A stretch of 51,300 bases of DNA from Desulfatibacillum alkenivorans DSM 16219 (GCF_900142135.1 NZ_FQZU01000041.1:1-51300); one strand, 5' to 3'; positions 25,346-33,932 are shown, numbered from the stretch's first letter. The notes: generated by a model not told the origin, from the sequence alone. A program made the numbers and translations.

Positions 25346-26073
25346 AGAGCGGCGCCCAGGGCGCCCGTCATTTCAGGATTTTCGGGAATGCAAAGGCTCA
25401 TGGCAAGGTCCTGCTCCAGCAATTTCACCATGCACGGATTGCGTGCAACCCCGCCCGTAAACACCACAGGATCGTTCAAACCCACCCGTTTAAGCATGGA
25501 CAGGCTGCGCCTCACCACCGAATGATGCAAGGCAAGAGCGATGTCGGCCGCCTTGCATCCTTTGGCCATTAACGAGGTGGCCTCCGTTTCGGCGAAAACC
25601 GTGCACATGCTGTTTATGGCGACTCCCGGCCTTCCGGTCAATGCAAAGCCCCCGAATTCCTCCAACGGCTGCGACAGGCTGGTGGCCATAAACTCCAAAA
25701 ACTTGCCCGTGCCCGCAGCGCAGCGGTCGTTCATCTCAAACCGGGAAATTTTGCCGTTGGGCAAAAGGGCCATGGCCTTGGTGTCCTGGCCGCCTATGTC
25801 CAAGATGGTTCGCGCCTCCGGGAACAATTCCCTGACTCCCAGGGCGTGGGCCTGGATTTCCGTAATCGCCTGGGCGTTCATGGCGTCTGAAATCAGTTTG
25901 CGCCCGTAGCCGGTGGCCGTCAGGCTGTCCCAGGACAGGCCCTCCAGGATAAGGGAGGCCTGCCCCAGGGGATCGTAACCGGTGTCGGTTTTTCTCCATT
26001 CCACAACCCGGCCCTTTTGCAGCAGCACAAGCTCCATGCTGCGAGAGCCGATATCCAGTCCTGCAAAAATCAT
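25300..26073 (-). CDS. 2-hydroxyacyl-CoA dehydratase-type activator ATPase (HgdC/BadF family)
   Basis: 257 residues, ASKHA fold. 'GLDIGSRSMELVLL' (phosphate 1), 'ILDIGGQDTKAM' (phosphate 2) and 'FTGGVARNPCMVKLLE' (adenosine) give the ATP site. Cys118 ('NDRCAAGTG') and Cys157 ('INSMCTVFAE') are the conserved ligands of the [4Fe-4S] cluster shared across the dimer. The protein uses ATP to inject a low-potential electron into its partner. The partner is the adjacent upstream gene, whose stop lies 2 bases before this start. The last 46 bases overlap the convergent EAL-HDOD gene. Confidence 0.92.
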   Translation of the reverse strand: MIFAGLDIGSRSMELVLLQKGRVVEWRKTDTGYDPLGQASLILEGLSWDSLTATGYGRKLISDAMNAQAITEIQAHALGVRELFPEARTILDIGGQDTKAMALLPNGKISRFEMNDRCAAGTGKFLEFMATSLSQPLEEFGGFALTGRPGVAINSMCTVFAETEATSLMAKGCKAADIALALHHSVVRRSLSMLKRVGLNDPVVFTGGVARNPCMVKLLEQDLAMSLCIPENPEMTGALGAALYGASNARAHSTASK

Positions 26074-26075
26074 AA

Positions 26076-27353
26076 TCAGCCGATCATTTCCACAAAGGCT
26101 TCCACCCGGGTTTTAAGCTGCTCGGCGTCTTCCGGGCTGTAATCCGTTTCAATCCTGAGCATGGGGATGCCTTCCTTCTCCATCCTGGATTCCAGGCCCA
26201 TGGCTTCTATCTGGTAAGGCTGGCAGAAATTTAAGGCGTATTGAATCACGCCGTCCGCCTTGTAGTCTTTTGCCATTTGGACGATGTGGTCCGCCCGGTC
26301 TTCATTGGGGGTGAAGATGGCGCAGTCGATTTTGAAATAGCGATCCACAATGGCTTCCATCAGGGATTCCACGTCCTGGCCGGAGTCGTCGGTCAGGTTG
26401 CGAAGCCCTCTCTCTCCCACGCAGGATTCCTCGCCCACGATGACGGCGCCGGAGCTTTCCACAATCCAGGGCAGCTTCCAGTTGGGCACTGCCATGGGGC
26501 AGCCGCTCAAGAGGATTCTGGGAGTCTTTTCCGGGAACACGGCCACCTTATCCTTAACGCGTTCTTCCAATTCGTCGCACAAGGCGTTTACCGACTCGGT
26601 AAAGCGGACGGGGGCATCGTAAAAGGACACCTGGCTGGCCAGAAGTGCGTCCAGGCCCGAAATGGGTTCCGGGTCGGCCTTGCGGAGCGCTTCCAGCCTG
26701 TGCATGGCCTGACGTTTTGCATTGGTAATGGCAATGCCTTTTTTCAGGCTTTCCACGGTAATGGGGTTTCCGGTCAACTCCTCCATGGCCTTGGCGAACC
26801 GGACGAATTCCGCCTTCAGCAGCGCCCTGGCGTTTTCCGATTTGGTTTGGGGCAGGTCCATGACGTAAAGATTGGAAACCAGTTTGTTCAGCTCTTCGTA
26901 TGATTTCTTCTTGCCGTCGCAGGTGTTTTCCCCCACGATCATGTCTGCGGATTCCAGATAAGGGCAGACCTTGCCGAGTTTAAAGCCGAAGGACGACTTG
27001 ATGAGGGCGCAGGTGTTTCTGGGCAGCACCCTTTCCACTTCCTCCATGGCGAAGTCGGCGCCGGAGCACAAACCCACCAGGGTGGCGCCTGCAGCCCGGA
27101 CGATTTCCTCGGGCACGAAAACGCAGTAGGAGCCGACAATCTTTTCGCCCTGCTCCTTGGCTTCCAGCATTTCCTTGATTCTCAGGCCATGTACTTCGGA
27201 CATGACAAAGTTGAAATAGTCCATGCCTTTGGGCCTGTTGGCCTGGGAAAGAAATACGTCCGTATACCCCTGGCCCAAAACCGCCAAAAGCTGGTCGTGC
27301 GCGCCCAGATCCATGCCTAACGATTTCCACATGCCTTCGTATTCAGAAGCCAT
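26076..27353 (-). CDS. Double-cubane-cluster-type reductase (HgdB/2-hydroxyacyl-CoA dehydratase family)
   Basis: 425 residues. Cysteines in conserved contexts: 77 ('GSYCVFVPEE'), 96, 115 ('PRNTCALIKSS'), 130, 145 ('GENTCDGKKKSYEEL'), 285 ('LLSGCPMAVPN'), 311 ('GEESCVGERG') and 377 ('ALNFCQPYQIE'). The 'TCDGKKKSYE' motif and single-subunit design match the YjiM/double-cubane protein branch, which carries an [Fe8S9] double cubane and reduces small substrates with ATP-coupled electrons from an activator. Physiological substrates are not settled. It directly precedes the activator gene, 2 bases apart. The start has AAAGGAGG at good spacing. A canonical dehydratase subunit is the alternative. Confidence 0.85.
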   Translation of the reverse strand: MASEYEGMWKSLGMDLGAHDQLLAVLGQGYTDVFLSQANRPKGMDYFNFVMSEVHGLRIKEMLEAKEQGEKIVGSYCVFVPEEIVRAAGATLVGLCSGADFAMEEVERVLPRNTCALIKSSFGFKLGKVCPYLESADMIVGENTCDGKKKSYEELNKLVSNLYVMDLPQTKSENARALLKAEFVRFAKAMEELTGNPITVESLKKGIAITNAKRQAMHRLEALRKADPEPISGLDALLASQVSFYDAPVRFTESVNALCDELEERVKDKVAVFPEKTPRILLSGCPMAVPNWKLPWIVESSGAVIVGEESCVGERGLRNLTDDSGQDVESLMEAIVDRYFKIDCAIFTPNEDRADHIVQMAKDYKADGVIQYALNFCQPYQIEAMGLESRMEKEGIPMLRIETDYSPEDAEQLKTRVEAFVEMIG

Positions 27354-27397
27354 TCAGCCCTCCTTTATTGATGTTTGGTTGAAAACTTTCTCAGACC

Positions 27398-27889
27398 TTA
27401 AGCGCCTTGGCCGCAAAGGCCGCAAAAGACTTTGCGCAAGGTCTGCTGGTCGATGGACTCGGGGTAAAAATGATCCTCTTCGTCCGGTTCCGGCTGGCTT
27501 TCAGAGCAGGAGTTGGATGGGAGATGTTTTCGGACTTTTAACGTCCTTCCGATGGAAAGATCCTGGTCTAAAGAAAGGCCGCGGTTGGTTTCTATCCAGC
27601 GATCGCATTCATCATGACTGCCTACGAAAAGGACGTAAAAGGACTCCTTGTCCCAGGCGCAGACCGCTCTGTAGCCGGCGCCCAGATCGTACTTGACGCA
27701 TTTGTCAATGCGGGCTTCCCCGTGCTTGGTCAAAGACCCCAGCCTGCCGAAATCGTCGGTCTCTCCATCCACAAGGTTGTCAATGATGCTTCTGACTTTA
27801 TCCGCGGCGAGAGCCCCTTTTTTCCCGGCTCTGGAAACGGTCCGGACCTGCTTTTCGAACTTGGCGTCCAAATATACGCATTTAATCAT
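27398..27889 (-). CDS. RelE/ParE-like small protein with C-terminal tail
   Basis: 163 residues. The segment 'RIDKCVKYDLGAGYRAVCAWDKESFYVLFVGSHDECDRWIETNRG' resembles the core beta-sheet of RelE/ParE superfamily toxins (YRA/V strand, then LFVGxHD). A ~50-residue acidic, Ser/Glu-rich tail follows. No antitoxin gene is adjacent on either side. It lies in line with the Hdr cluster upstream and the double-cubane gene downstream, an odd position for a toxin. The ribosome site is weak. It may be a non-toxic homologue or an orphan toxin. Confidence 0.6.
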   Translation of the reverse strand: MIKCVYLDAKFEKQVRTVSRAGKKGALAADKVRSIIDNLVDGETDDFGRLGSLTKHGEARIDKCVKYDLGAGYRAVCAWDKESFYVLFVGSHDECDRWIETNRGLSLDQDLSIGRTLKVRKHLPSNSCSESQPEPDEEDHFYPESIDQQTLRKVFCGLCGQGA

Positions 27890-27917
27890 GACGAAAGCGC
27901 TAATAATTGCTTCAGGC

Positions 27918-27945
27918 GGGCGATCCCGGCGCTGCAGGATCGCCC
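27918..27945. other. Perfect 9-bp hairpin between hdrA fragment and RelE-like gene
   Basis: GGGCGATCC (27918-27926) and GGATCGCCC (27937-27945). A T-rich tract follows only on the plus strand, where no gene ends, so on the coding strand it is more likely a mRNA stabiliser or REP-like repeat. The same half-sites recur in the repeat at 34192-34217. Confidence 0.45.
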
Positions 27946-27953
27946 CCCTTTTA

Positions 27954-28337
27954 TTAATTGACGATATTTTCCACCGGGCAGGCGTCCACGCAGGCCCTGC
28001 AGCCGGTGCAATCTTCCAGTTTGATGCTCCTGGCTTTATTCCTTACGGAGACCCGAAAAGCGCCTTCCTTGCCTTCCACCTTTTCGATCCGGGAGTACGT
28101 CACCAGTTCGATGTTGGGGTGGCGGGCGGTTTCCACCAGATAAGGCGCCAGAATGCACATGGAGCAATCAATGGTGGGGAAGGTTTTGTCCAACTGGGAC
28201 ATAATGCCGCCGATGGCGGGCTCCTTTTCCAGCAAATAGACGTAGTAGCCGGAGTCGGCCAAGTCCAGCGCAGCCTTGACTCCCGCAACTCCTCCACCCA
28301 CAACCAGGGTGGAGCCTATTACTTTTTGACCTTCCAT
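27954..28337 (-). pseudogene. N-terminal fragment of heterodisulfide reductase subunit A (HdrA)
   Basis: 127 residues against ~650 or more for full HdrA. It keeps the N-terminal FAD-binding loop 'LVVGGGVAGVKAALDLADSGYYVYLLEKEPAIGG', the 'FPTIDCSMCILAPYL' segment with its conserved cysteines, and one ferredoxin motif 'CTGCRACVDACPV'. It then stops with TAA immediately after 'ENIVN'. The rest of the flavin domain and the C-terminal ferredoxins are absent, and I see no remnant in the following 60 bases. It follows the MvhD gene by 27 bases. It could be a decayed gene, or a short functional electron-transfer subunit kept in frame. The reading frame shows no internal lesion. Confidence 0.72.
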
Positions 28338-28364
28338 AGTCACGCAACCTTCCGCAAGCAAATC

Positions 28365-28820
28365 CTATCTCAATTCCCCGGGCAAGGCGTCCAGGCTGTT
28401 GACGGGATGCTTTACAAAATGATCTTTCGGCCCAAGCGCCTTGACGGCGTCAATAACTTCCAGGGCCACCTTCTGGAACTTGGTGGATTCAGCGGACGAG
28501 ATCCATGAAAAATGCAGCCTGTCCTTTTCAATGCCCATGTGCTCCATGAGATTTTTGAAAAGCGCGAACTTGCGGCGGGCGTAGAAGTTGCCTTCGATGT
28601 AATGGCAGTCTCCGGGATGGCAGCCCGACACCCAGACTCCGTCCGCACCGTGCCTGAAAGCAGCCAGGATGAACTTGGGCGTAATCCTGCCGCTGCACGG
28701 GACGCGGATCACCCGGAAGTTGGTGGGGTATTGCAAACGGCTGACCCCTGCGAGGTCCGCGGCGCCGTAGGTGCACCAGTTGCAGAAAAACGCTGCGATT
28801 TTGGGTTCCCATTCGGACAT
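28365..28820 (-). CDS. mvhD: MvhD-family hydrogenase/Hdr-linked iron-sulfur protein
   Basis: 151 residues. Conserved cysteines are in 'FFCNWCTYGAADLAG', 'VPCSGRI' and 'VSGCHPGDCHYIEGN', binding the [2Fe-2S] cluster typical of the MvhD/FrhD-like delta subunit. In methanogens it links hydrogenase to the HdrA flavin; in sulfate reducers and benzoyl-CoA-type Bam clusters it links other donors to Hdr-like modules. It lies between an HdrD-like gene (14 bases upstream) and an HdrA fragment. The start follows a GGAG-containing stretch. Confidence 0.9.
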   Translation of the reverse strand: MSEWEPKIAAFFCNWCTYGAADLAGVSRLQYPTNFRVIRVPCSGRITPKFILAAFRHGADGVWVSGCHPGDCHYIEGNFYARRKFALFKNLMEHMGIEKDRLHFSWISSAESTKFQKVALEVIDAVKALGPKDHFVKHPVNSLDALPGELR

Positions 28821-28834
28821 TGTTTTCTCCTTGG

Positions 28835-30169
28835 TTATTTCTTGGCAAAGGGATCAGGGGTTCCGGGCTCTCCGGGAAGCCACACTTCCTTCAGGTCGTC
28901 TCCAAGATATTCCCGCTCGTTTTCGCCCAGCGCGCCCAATGAAAGCGCCAGCATGGTCCACAAATGAACCGTCTGATAGCCGCCTTCGTAATGCTCGTTC
29001 AGGTCATGAATCTGGGCGTGGCAGTTATGGCAGGGCGTAACCACGTAATCGGCCTTGGTGGCCTTGATCTGGTTGAACTTCAGCCTTCCGTACTCATAGC
29101 GCGCTTCGGGAAAGCCGGATTGGAGGAATCCTCCGCCCCCGCCGCAGCAGAAATTGTTGCACTTGTTGGGGGTCATATCCACAAAGTTTTCTTCGCCCAC
29201 AATCTTCTTAACCACAAACCGGAGATCGTCAGCCAGGGGATCCTTGAAGCTCTTGCGCACCTGCTGGCAGGGATCCTGGACCGTGAACTTGATCTGCAGG
29301 TCCTTGTTCCAATCGGAGCTGGGATTGAGCCTCCCCTCCCTGATCCACTTGGCGTACCTCATCACCATGGGGGCGATTTCGAGATCCGTTTCGATGTTGA
29401 ACTTTTGCTGGCCCTTCCAGATGCTGAATGTGGAGTGCCCGCATTCCGTGTTCAAGTACACCTTGGCGCCAAGGTCGCGGGCGGAGTCCAGGCTCGTTTT
29501 GGCGATCTTTTTCCAGTTCTCGTCATCAGCCAGGAACATGCAGTAGTTCTCGCCGCCCCAGCCTGTCGTGGCATAGGTCCAGTCCACGCCGGCCAGATGC
29601 AAAATCTTCCAGAGCGGAATCATTTCGTCCGGTTCGGTTACGGGCTCGCGGGAATTCTGGGACACGAAGTACTTGGCGCCCTGCTTGTTCACAGGCGCCT
29701 GCAATTCTTCCCATCCGGGCTGGGTTTCCCGCACTTCCTCAACCACATCCTCGACCACGAACTGGAAGTCCTCCGGCGAAGCCCCCATCGCGCTGCAGGA
29801 CTCATTGCGCAGGGCCATGTCACAGCTTCCCAGGATGCCCTTGGGGCGTTCTTCGCGGGGCGTAAGCTGGCGGGCCGAAAAAACCAGGCCGGCGATGTCG
29901 ATGCTCATGGGACAGACGTAGGTGCACCGCTGGCACTGAGAACAGAACCAAACCCAGTTTGTTTTGGCGATTTCCTCATCCAGGCCCAAGGCCGCCATGC
30001 GAAGGAACTTGCGGGGATCCATTCCCTCCAGGCCGGCCGCCGGACAACCCGAGGCGCAGGCGCCGCAAGTGAGGCATAAATTCAGATTTCCGCCGTCAGG
30101 CAGGATCTCCATGACTTTATTGATCAGGGCGCTTTTACTTCTTTTTCCAATGACAATAGGCGATTCCAC
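28835..30169 (-). CDS. HdrD-like heterodisulfide reductase catalytic-type subunit
   Basis: 444 residues. Two N-terminal [4Fe-4S] motifs: C32-x2-C35-x2-C38-x3-C42 ('CLTCGACASGCP') and C76-x2-C79-x2-C82-x3-C86 ('CSQCQRCTYVCP'). The C-terminal CCG-type cysteine domain includes 'NKCNNFCCGGGGGFLQ' and 'TPCHNCHAQIHDL', the ligand set of the noncubane [4Fe-4S] clusters of HdrB/HdrD. It should carry out reduction or oxidation of thiol/disulfide-type or electron-transfer partners. It is the first gene of a minus-strand run HdrD-MvhD-HdrA fragment, resembling the bamD-bamF-bamE arrangement of anaerobic benzoyl-CoA reductases. No Bam active subunits are seen here, so the partner is unknown. Confidence 0.9.
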   Translation of the reverse strand: MESPIVIGKRSKSALINKVMEILPDGGNLNLCLTCGACASGCPAAGLEGMDPRKFLRMAALGLDEEIAKTNWVWFCSQCQRCTYVCPMSIDIAGLVFSARQLTPREERPKGILGSCDMALRNESCSAMGASPEDFQFVVEDVVEEVRETQPGWEELQAPVNKQGAKYFVSQNSREPVTEPDEMIPLWKILHLAGVDWTYATTGWGGENYCMFLADDENWKKIAKTSLDSARDLGAKVYLNTECGHSTFSIWKGQQKFNIETDLEIAPMVMRYAKWIREGRLNPSSDWNKDLQIKFTVQDPCQQVRKSFKDPLADDLRFVVKKIVGEENFVDMTPNKCNNFCCGGGGGFLQSGFPEARYEYGRLKFNQIKATKADYVVTPCHNCHAQIHDLNEHYEGGYQTVHLWTMLALSLGALGENEREYLGDDLKEVWLPGEPGTPDPFAKK

Positions 30170-30332
30170 AGTGTTCTCCTTATGGATAGAGTCTTATGAT
30201 GCAAAAACGCGGGAAGAATATATAGATAGTATTAATCAGTCAAATTGAAAATATTGATAAATAAAGGCGGCGATATTCTGAATGTCTATTTAAAGAATAG
30301 ATTATCAAAATATCAAGGGGTTGCAAGCCAAG

Positions 30333-30887
30333 TCAGTTTGCGGCGGCAAAGGAGCGAAGGCAGGCCATGACGCTTTTTTCCTTAATGATTTCCGCAACGG
30401 AGGGCGGAACCAGGTGCTCCCAGGGCTGGCCTGCGATGATGGCCTGGCGGATTTGAGTGGAGGTGATGCCTTTTTGTTCCGGGGGGCGTTTCCAAAGAAC
30501 GTGGACGTTCAGGCCGTTTTCCCGGAGCATGGCCAGTTTGCGTTCTCCCCAGGCGTCGTAGATGGTCAAAAAGAATTTGGCGTCCAGGGGCGCGTAATTC
30601 CCCCACAATTCCGGAAAATTGATGGGGAAGGGGACTACGGAGAAGTTGTCGTGGGGCAGGCCGGCTTCCCGCAGGGCCGCGTCCACCATGCGGAAACGGT
30701 CCCAATAGGACAGAGGGTTGGATTCCCGCTGGCTGCGGGCGGGGTCCGCGCCGTCCTCCCGGGTCATGGCGGGGTCGGGGTTGGTAATGCCTATGACAAG
30801 GCGGTCGCATTGCTCCGCGCCGGCCAAAATGTATTTCATGTGGTCGTTGTGCAGAATCTGAAATCTTCCGTGGACAAGTCCGTACAT
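30333..30887 (-). CDS. Nicotinamide-nucleotide adenylyltransferase-like protein (NadM type)
   Basis: 184 residues. A nucleotidyltransferase fold: 'LVHGRFQILHNDHMKYI' at 4-20 corresponds to the (H/T)-x-G-H motif, here H13-N-D-H16 with Asp replacing the usual Gly. 'GITSTQIRQAIIAG' near the C-terminus is the I-S-S-T-x-I-R motif. It should transfer AMP from ATP to NMN, but the HxDH variant makes the substrate uncertain. The ATG at 30887 has GGAGA upstream; the frame is open 10 codons further. It follows the phosphoglycerate mutase gene by 34 bases, so likely one operon. Confidence 0.75.
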   Translation of the reverse strand: MYGLVHGRFQILHNDHMKYILAGAEQCDRLVIGITNPDPAMTREDGADPARSQRESNPLSYWDRFRMVDAALREAGLPHDNFSVVPFPINFPELWGNYAPLDAKFFLTIYDAWGERKLAMLRENGLNVHVLWKRPPEQKGITSTQIRQAIIAGQPWEHLVPPSVAEIIKEKSVMACLRSFAAAN

Positions 30888-30921
30888 CAATGTCTCCGTG
30901 TTAAATTTGAGCCTCAAAAAA

Positions 30922-32229
30922 TCAAATGGTGAAGGGCTCTCTTGCGCCCGGCCAGAAAGGCTGGTCGTCCGGGGTGTCCATAATCCCGTGCAGTTTGGAC
31001 AGGTCCAGGTGATTCAGGATGGTCAGTAAAAACTCCTGCCCCCGCAACTGCCCCAGGGCGCCCTGGGCGCAGGCGATTTCGCTGTACGCCTGAACCTGAT
31101 CCACCCGCACTCCCTGTCCGAGCAGGGCCAAAGGCACCGTTTCTCCGGAGTGGATCAGAGGACCCGCGGACGGGGTGGAATGATCGGAGGTGACGGCGAT
31201 CAGGACGTCCGGATCGTCCAGACGATGGGCGAGGGCCTTTTCCAGGCCTTTGTCCAGGGATTCGATGGCCCGCACCTTCAAGCCTGCGTCTTTTTTATGC
31301 GCCGCCTCGTCCGGCGCTTTGGTGTGCACGTGAATCAAACCGTATTGGCCGGACCTTTCCAGGGCCGCATCCAGCCTGCGGGCAAGATCTTCGCCCGGAT
31401 TGTCCGTGTCTCCGTCCTTGATGACGTCCATGCCGATAAAACGGGCCAGGCCGTGGTAGACGGCGCCGGAGGATATGCTCAGGCCTCGTATGCCCCAACG
31501 CCTATGAAAGGGCTCCACGTCTGAATAAGCCCCCGCCCGTTGAGTGACCACGGCGTTGGCCGGGGATTCCCCCCGCGCCTTGCGCTTGATGTTTACCGGG
31601 TGCTCATCCAGGCGCTGGTGGGCGAACCGCAGATACTCGTACAAAGCCTCGGCCGTATTGATGGCCTTGGGGTCGCTGGCGTGGGTGGACCAGGGGCGCA
31701 CGGCGCACAAGGGACCGCCGGGCGTCATGGTGTCGCTGTCCGTGATGAACCGGGAAACCGGCCCGCCGGCGGACAGGATGCCGTCCACGCCTTTGGTGTG
31801 ATGAAATCGAAACCAGATGTCCCCGGTTTGCCAGAACGCCACGGCCTCGATAAGCTCCCTGGCTTCCTGAACGCTGGCCCCAGGCCTTTTTTCCTCCAGA
31901 ATCAACGCGCCGTCCCGGACGCTCACGTGGGAGAGGTGGGTCAACAGGGCGATCTCCCCGGGATGCATGTCCAGGCCCCAGCCCAGGCCTTCCAGAAAGC
32001 CCCGGCCGGGAAATTCCTCGGGCCGGTATCCGAACATGGCGAAATGGGCGTTTTCACTGGGCAAGGCCTGGCCGGCAAGCCCGGCGTGGTAGGCGCCGCA
32101 TGATCCCCGGGAGGCCATCAGATCCAAAAAAGGAGTGCGGGCCGCTTCCAGGGGCGTTTCGTTTCCCAAGTCAGGATAGGACCGGTCTCCCAGTCCGTCC
32201 AGCAATATGAGGATGCATGTCTTAGCCAT
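30922..32229 (-). CDS. apgM: 2,3-bisphosphoglycerate-independent phosphoglycerate mutase, archaeal type
   Basis: 435 residues, alkaline-phosphatase superfamily. 'ILLDGLGDR' near residue 8 gives the first metal-binding Asp. 'ALPSENAHFAMFGY' near 56-69 carries the phospho-accepting Ser. 'HVHTKAPDEAAHKKDAGLK' and 'AVTSDHSTPSAGPLIHSGETVPL' provide the remaining metal ligands. It should interconvert 3- and 2-phosphoglycerate in gluconeogenesis or glycolysis. The size and motifs match aPGM rather than bacterial GpmI (~510 residues). It is divergent from the PHP gene; the ribosome site is weak. Confidence 0.9.
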   Translation of the reverse strand: MAKTCILILLDGLGDRSYPDLGNETPLEAARTPFLDLMASRGSCGAYHAGLAGQALPSENAHFAMFGYRPEEFPGRGFLEGLGWGLDMHPGEIALLTHLSHVSVRDGALILEEKRPGASVQEARELIEAVAFWQTGDIWFRFHHTKGVDGILSAGGPVSRFITDSDTMTPGGPLCAVRPWSTHASDPKAINTAEALYEYLRFAHQRLDEHPVNIKRKARGESPANAVVTQRAGAYSDVEPFHRRWGIRGLSISSGAVYHGLARFIGMDVIKDGDTDNPGEDLARRLDAALERSGQYGLIHVHTKAPDEAAHKKDAGLKVRAIESLDKGLEKALAHRLDDPDVLIAVTSDHSTPSAGPLIHSGETVPLALLGQGVRVDQVQAYSEIACAQGALGQLRGQEFLLTILNHLDLSKLHGIMDTPDDQPFWPGAREPFTI

Positions 32230-32354
32230 GCCTGAAGCATATCACGGGGCGGCAATCGGCGCCAAGCCATACATTCTCCCATTCTATAAGTGCGCCGAGA
32301 ATGATTGGAATAATCGATTTGATCTATTGGGAAAATACTATTATAGTTTTCACC

Positions 32355-32993
32355 ATGATACTTGACCTCCACGTACATAGCACGGCGTCTCCGTGCAGCA
32401 GCCTGACCATGGATCAGATCACGGCCTTTGCCGGTCTGCGCGGCCTGGACGGAGTGTGCATTACAGACCATTATGAGGCCAGCGGCCCCGTATCCTCCCG
32501 GGACGGGTATATGCTGGACGGCCTGGTTGTGATCGTGGGGACGGAATACGCCACGCCGCAAGGGGATCTGCTTTTGTTCGGGCCGGATTTGGACTTTCCC
32601 GATGGCCTGCCCGCCGAAGAGATTCTGGTCAGGATGGACGCCATGGGCGGGGCCGCAATTTTAGCTCATCCGTTCCGGAAAAACAGGCCCGGAGATGAGC
32701 GCCTTGTCGCCGATGGAATGGTCGCCGCCGTGGAAGAGATGAACGGCCGGAACACGCATGAAGAAAACGGCATGATCGCCGAGTGGAAGGCCAAATACCC
32801 CATGAACACCGTTGGGGGCAGCGACGCCCATTCCCTGGAGGAGTTGGGCCGTTCCGCCACGCACTTTCCCCGCTTCGTGAATGGATGGCAAGACCTGGTT
32901 GCGGCTCTTAAGGCCGGTGAGGCCGCCCCCATCATCAATCAGATTTTCCCTCTGACCGATTTCCTTTCAAACAATCAGTTGAACTGCGCCTGA
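32355..32993 (+). CDS. PHP-domain metal-dependent phosphoesterase
   Basis: 212 residues. Metal ligands in order: 'DLHVHSTASPCSS' near 4-16, 'ITDHYEA', 'GTEYATPQGDLLLFG', 'AHPFRKNRP', and 'GGSDAHSLEELG' near the C-terminus, the full PHP set. Such proteins hydrolyse phosphate esters, tRNA-linked or nucleotide substrates; the specificity is not readable. The frame is open 18 codons upstream, but the ATG at 32355 gives the proper N-terminus. No Shine-Dalgarno is visible, and a TTGATC/TTATAG pair lies just upstream, so a leaderless transcript is possible. Confidence 0.85.
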   Translation: MILDLHVHSTASPCSSLTMDQITAFAGLRGLDGVCITDHYEASGPVSSRDGYMLDGLVVIVGTEYATPQGDLLLFGPDLDFPDGLPAEEILVRMDAMGGAAILAHPFRKNRPGDERLVADGMVAAVEEMNGRNTHEENGMIAEWKAKYPMNTVGGSDAHSLEELGRSATHFPRFVNGWQDLVAALKAGEAAPIINQIFPLTDFLSNNQLNCA

Positions 32994-33050
32994 TCCCTGG
33001 ACTACAATTCATTCCGGCAGTTTTGAATTATAACCAAGCCGGAAGACGTC

Positions 33051-33932
33051 ATGACCTTATCCTTCGAGCCCATCAACCTGGACAGCCAAAAAGCCTATCT
33101 GGAGTTCCTGGCAAAATGCCCGGAGCCCAGTTCGGAATACAGCTTCATCAACCTGTTCGCCTGGCAGGAGGCCCACGGCCTGGAATGGGCCTGGACCGGC
33201 CCATTGGTCTGGATTCGCCAGACCCGCCCGGAAACCGTGTATTGGGCGCCCATGGGCGATTGGGAGTCCGTGGATTGGCCCAAAGCCCTGAAAGAACTGG
33301 ACGAGTCCGCCGCATTTTCCCGCATTCCAGAAAAACTGGCGGAAATCTGGAGAAACGCCCAAGGCCTTTCCATGGAATTGGAAGAGGACCGGGGCCAATG
33401 GGATTATCTTTATTCGGTTCCTGACCTGGTTGCGCTTAGCGGCAAAAAGTATCATTCCAAGAAAAATCACCTGAACCGCTTCAAAAAATCCTACCCGGCA
33501 AGGTACGTCCCCATGGACGCCTCCAACGCCCAGGAAGCCCTGAGCCTGCAGGAATCCTGGTGCCAGTGGCGGGACTGCGAGTCCGTGGAAACCCTGGCCG
33601 CTGAGAATGACGGAATCTTCAAGGTTCTGGACCATTGGGACTCTCTTAGCAACATCATGGGCGGGCTCATCTACGTGGAGGACCAACTGGCGGCCTACAC
33701 CATCGGCGAGGCTTTTAAGCCCGGCATGCTGCTGATCCATTTTGAAAAAGGATCCCCCGACTTCCACGGCGCCTATCAGGCAATTAACCAGCAATTCCTG
33801 GAGCACGAAGGCACGGATTTCGCCCTGGTCAACCGGGAGCAGGACACAGGCGACGAAGGCCTGCGCAAAGCCAAGATGTCCTATCATCCCGTGGATTTCA
33901 TCAAAAAATTTAGAGCGAGTTTAAATAGTTAA
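33051..33932 (+). CDS. DUF2156 protein (MprF C-terminal-like acyl/aminoacyl transferase fold)
   Basis: 293 residues. Double GNAT-like family: 'LVALSGKKYHSKKNHLNRFKKSYP' near 127-150 matches the L-x-G-K-K-x-H-x-K-R-N-x-x-N motif, and 'VNREQDTGDEGLRKAKMSYHPVDF' near the end matches N-x-E-Q-D-x-G-x-x-G-L-R-x-x-K-x-S-Y-x-P. The family is related to the catalytic domain of phosphatidylglycerol lysyltransferase but lacks membrane helices. It starts 57 bases after the PHP gene. Possible role in lipid or peptide aminoacylation; unproven. Confidence 0.87.
   Translation: MTLSFEPINLDSQKAYLEFLAKCPEPSSEYSFINLFAWQEAHGLEWAWTGPLVWIRQTRPETVYWAPMGDWESVDWPKALKELDESAAFSRIPEKLAEIWRNAQGLSMELEEDRGQWDYLYSVPDLVALSGKKYHSKKNHLNRFKKSYPARYVPMDASNAQEALSLQESWCQWRDCESVETLAAENDGIFKVLDHWDSLSNIMGGLIYVEDQLAAYTIGEAFKPGMLLIHFEKGSPDFHGAYQAINQQFLEHEGTDFALVNREQDTGDEGLRKAKMSYHPVDFIKKFRASLNS

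Noticed and set aside
27398-27889. Type II toxin-antitoxin operon
   Set aside because: Only a RelE-like protein is present; no antitoxin frame lies within several hundred bases.
28964-30079. 371-codon plus-strand frame opposite the HdrD-like gene
   Set aside because: Shadow; the minus-strand protein has all cluster cysteines.
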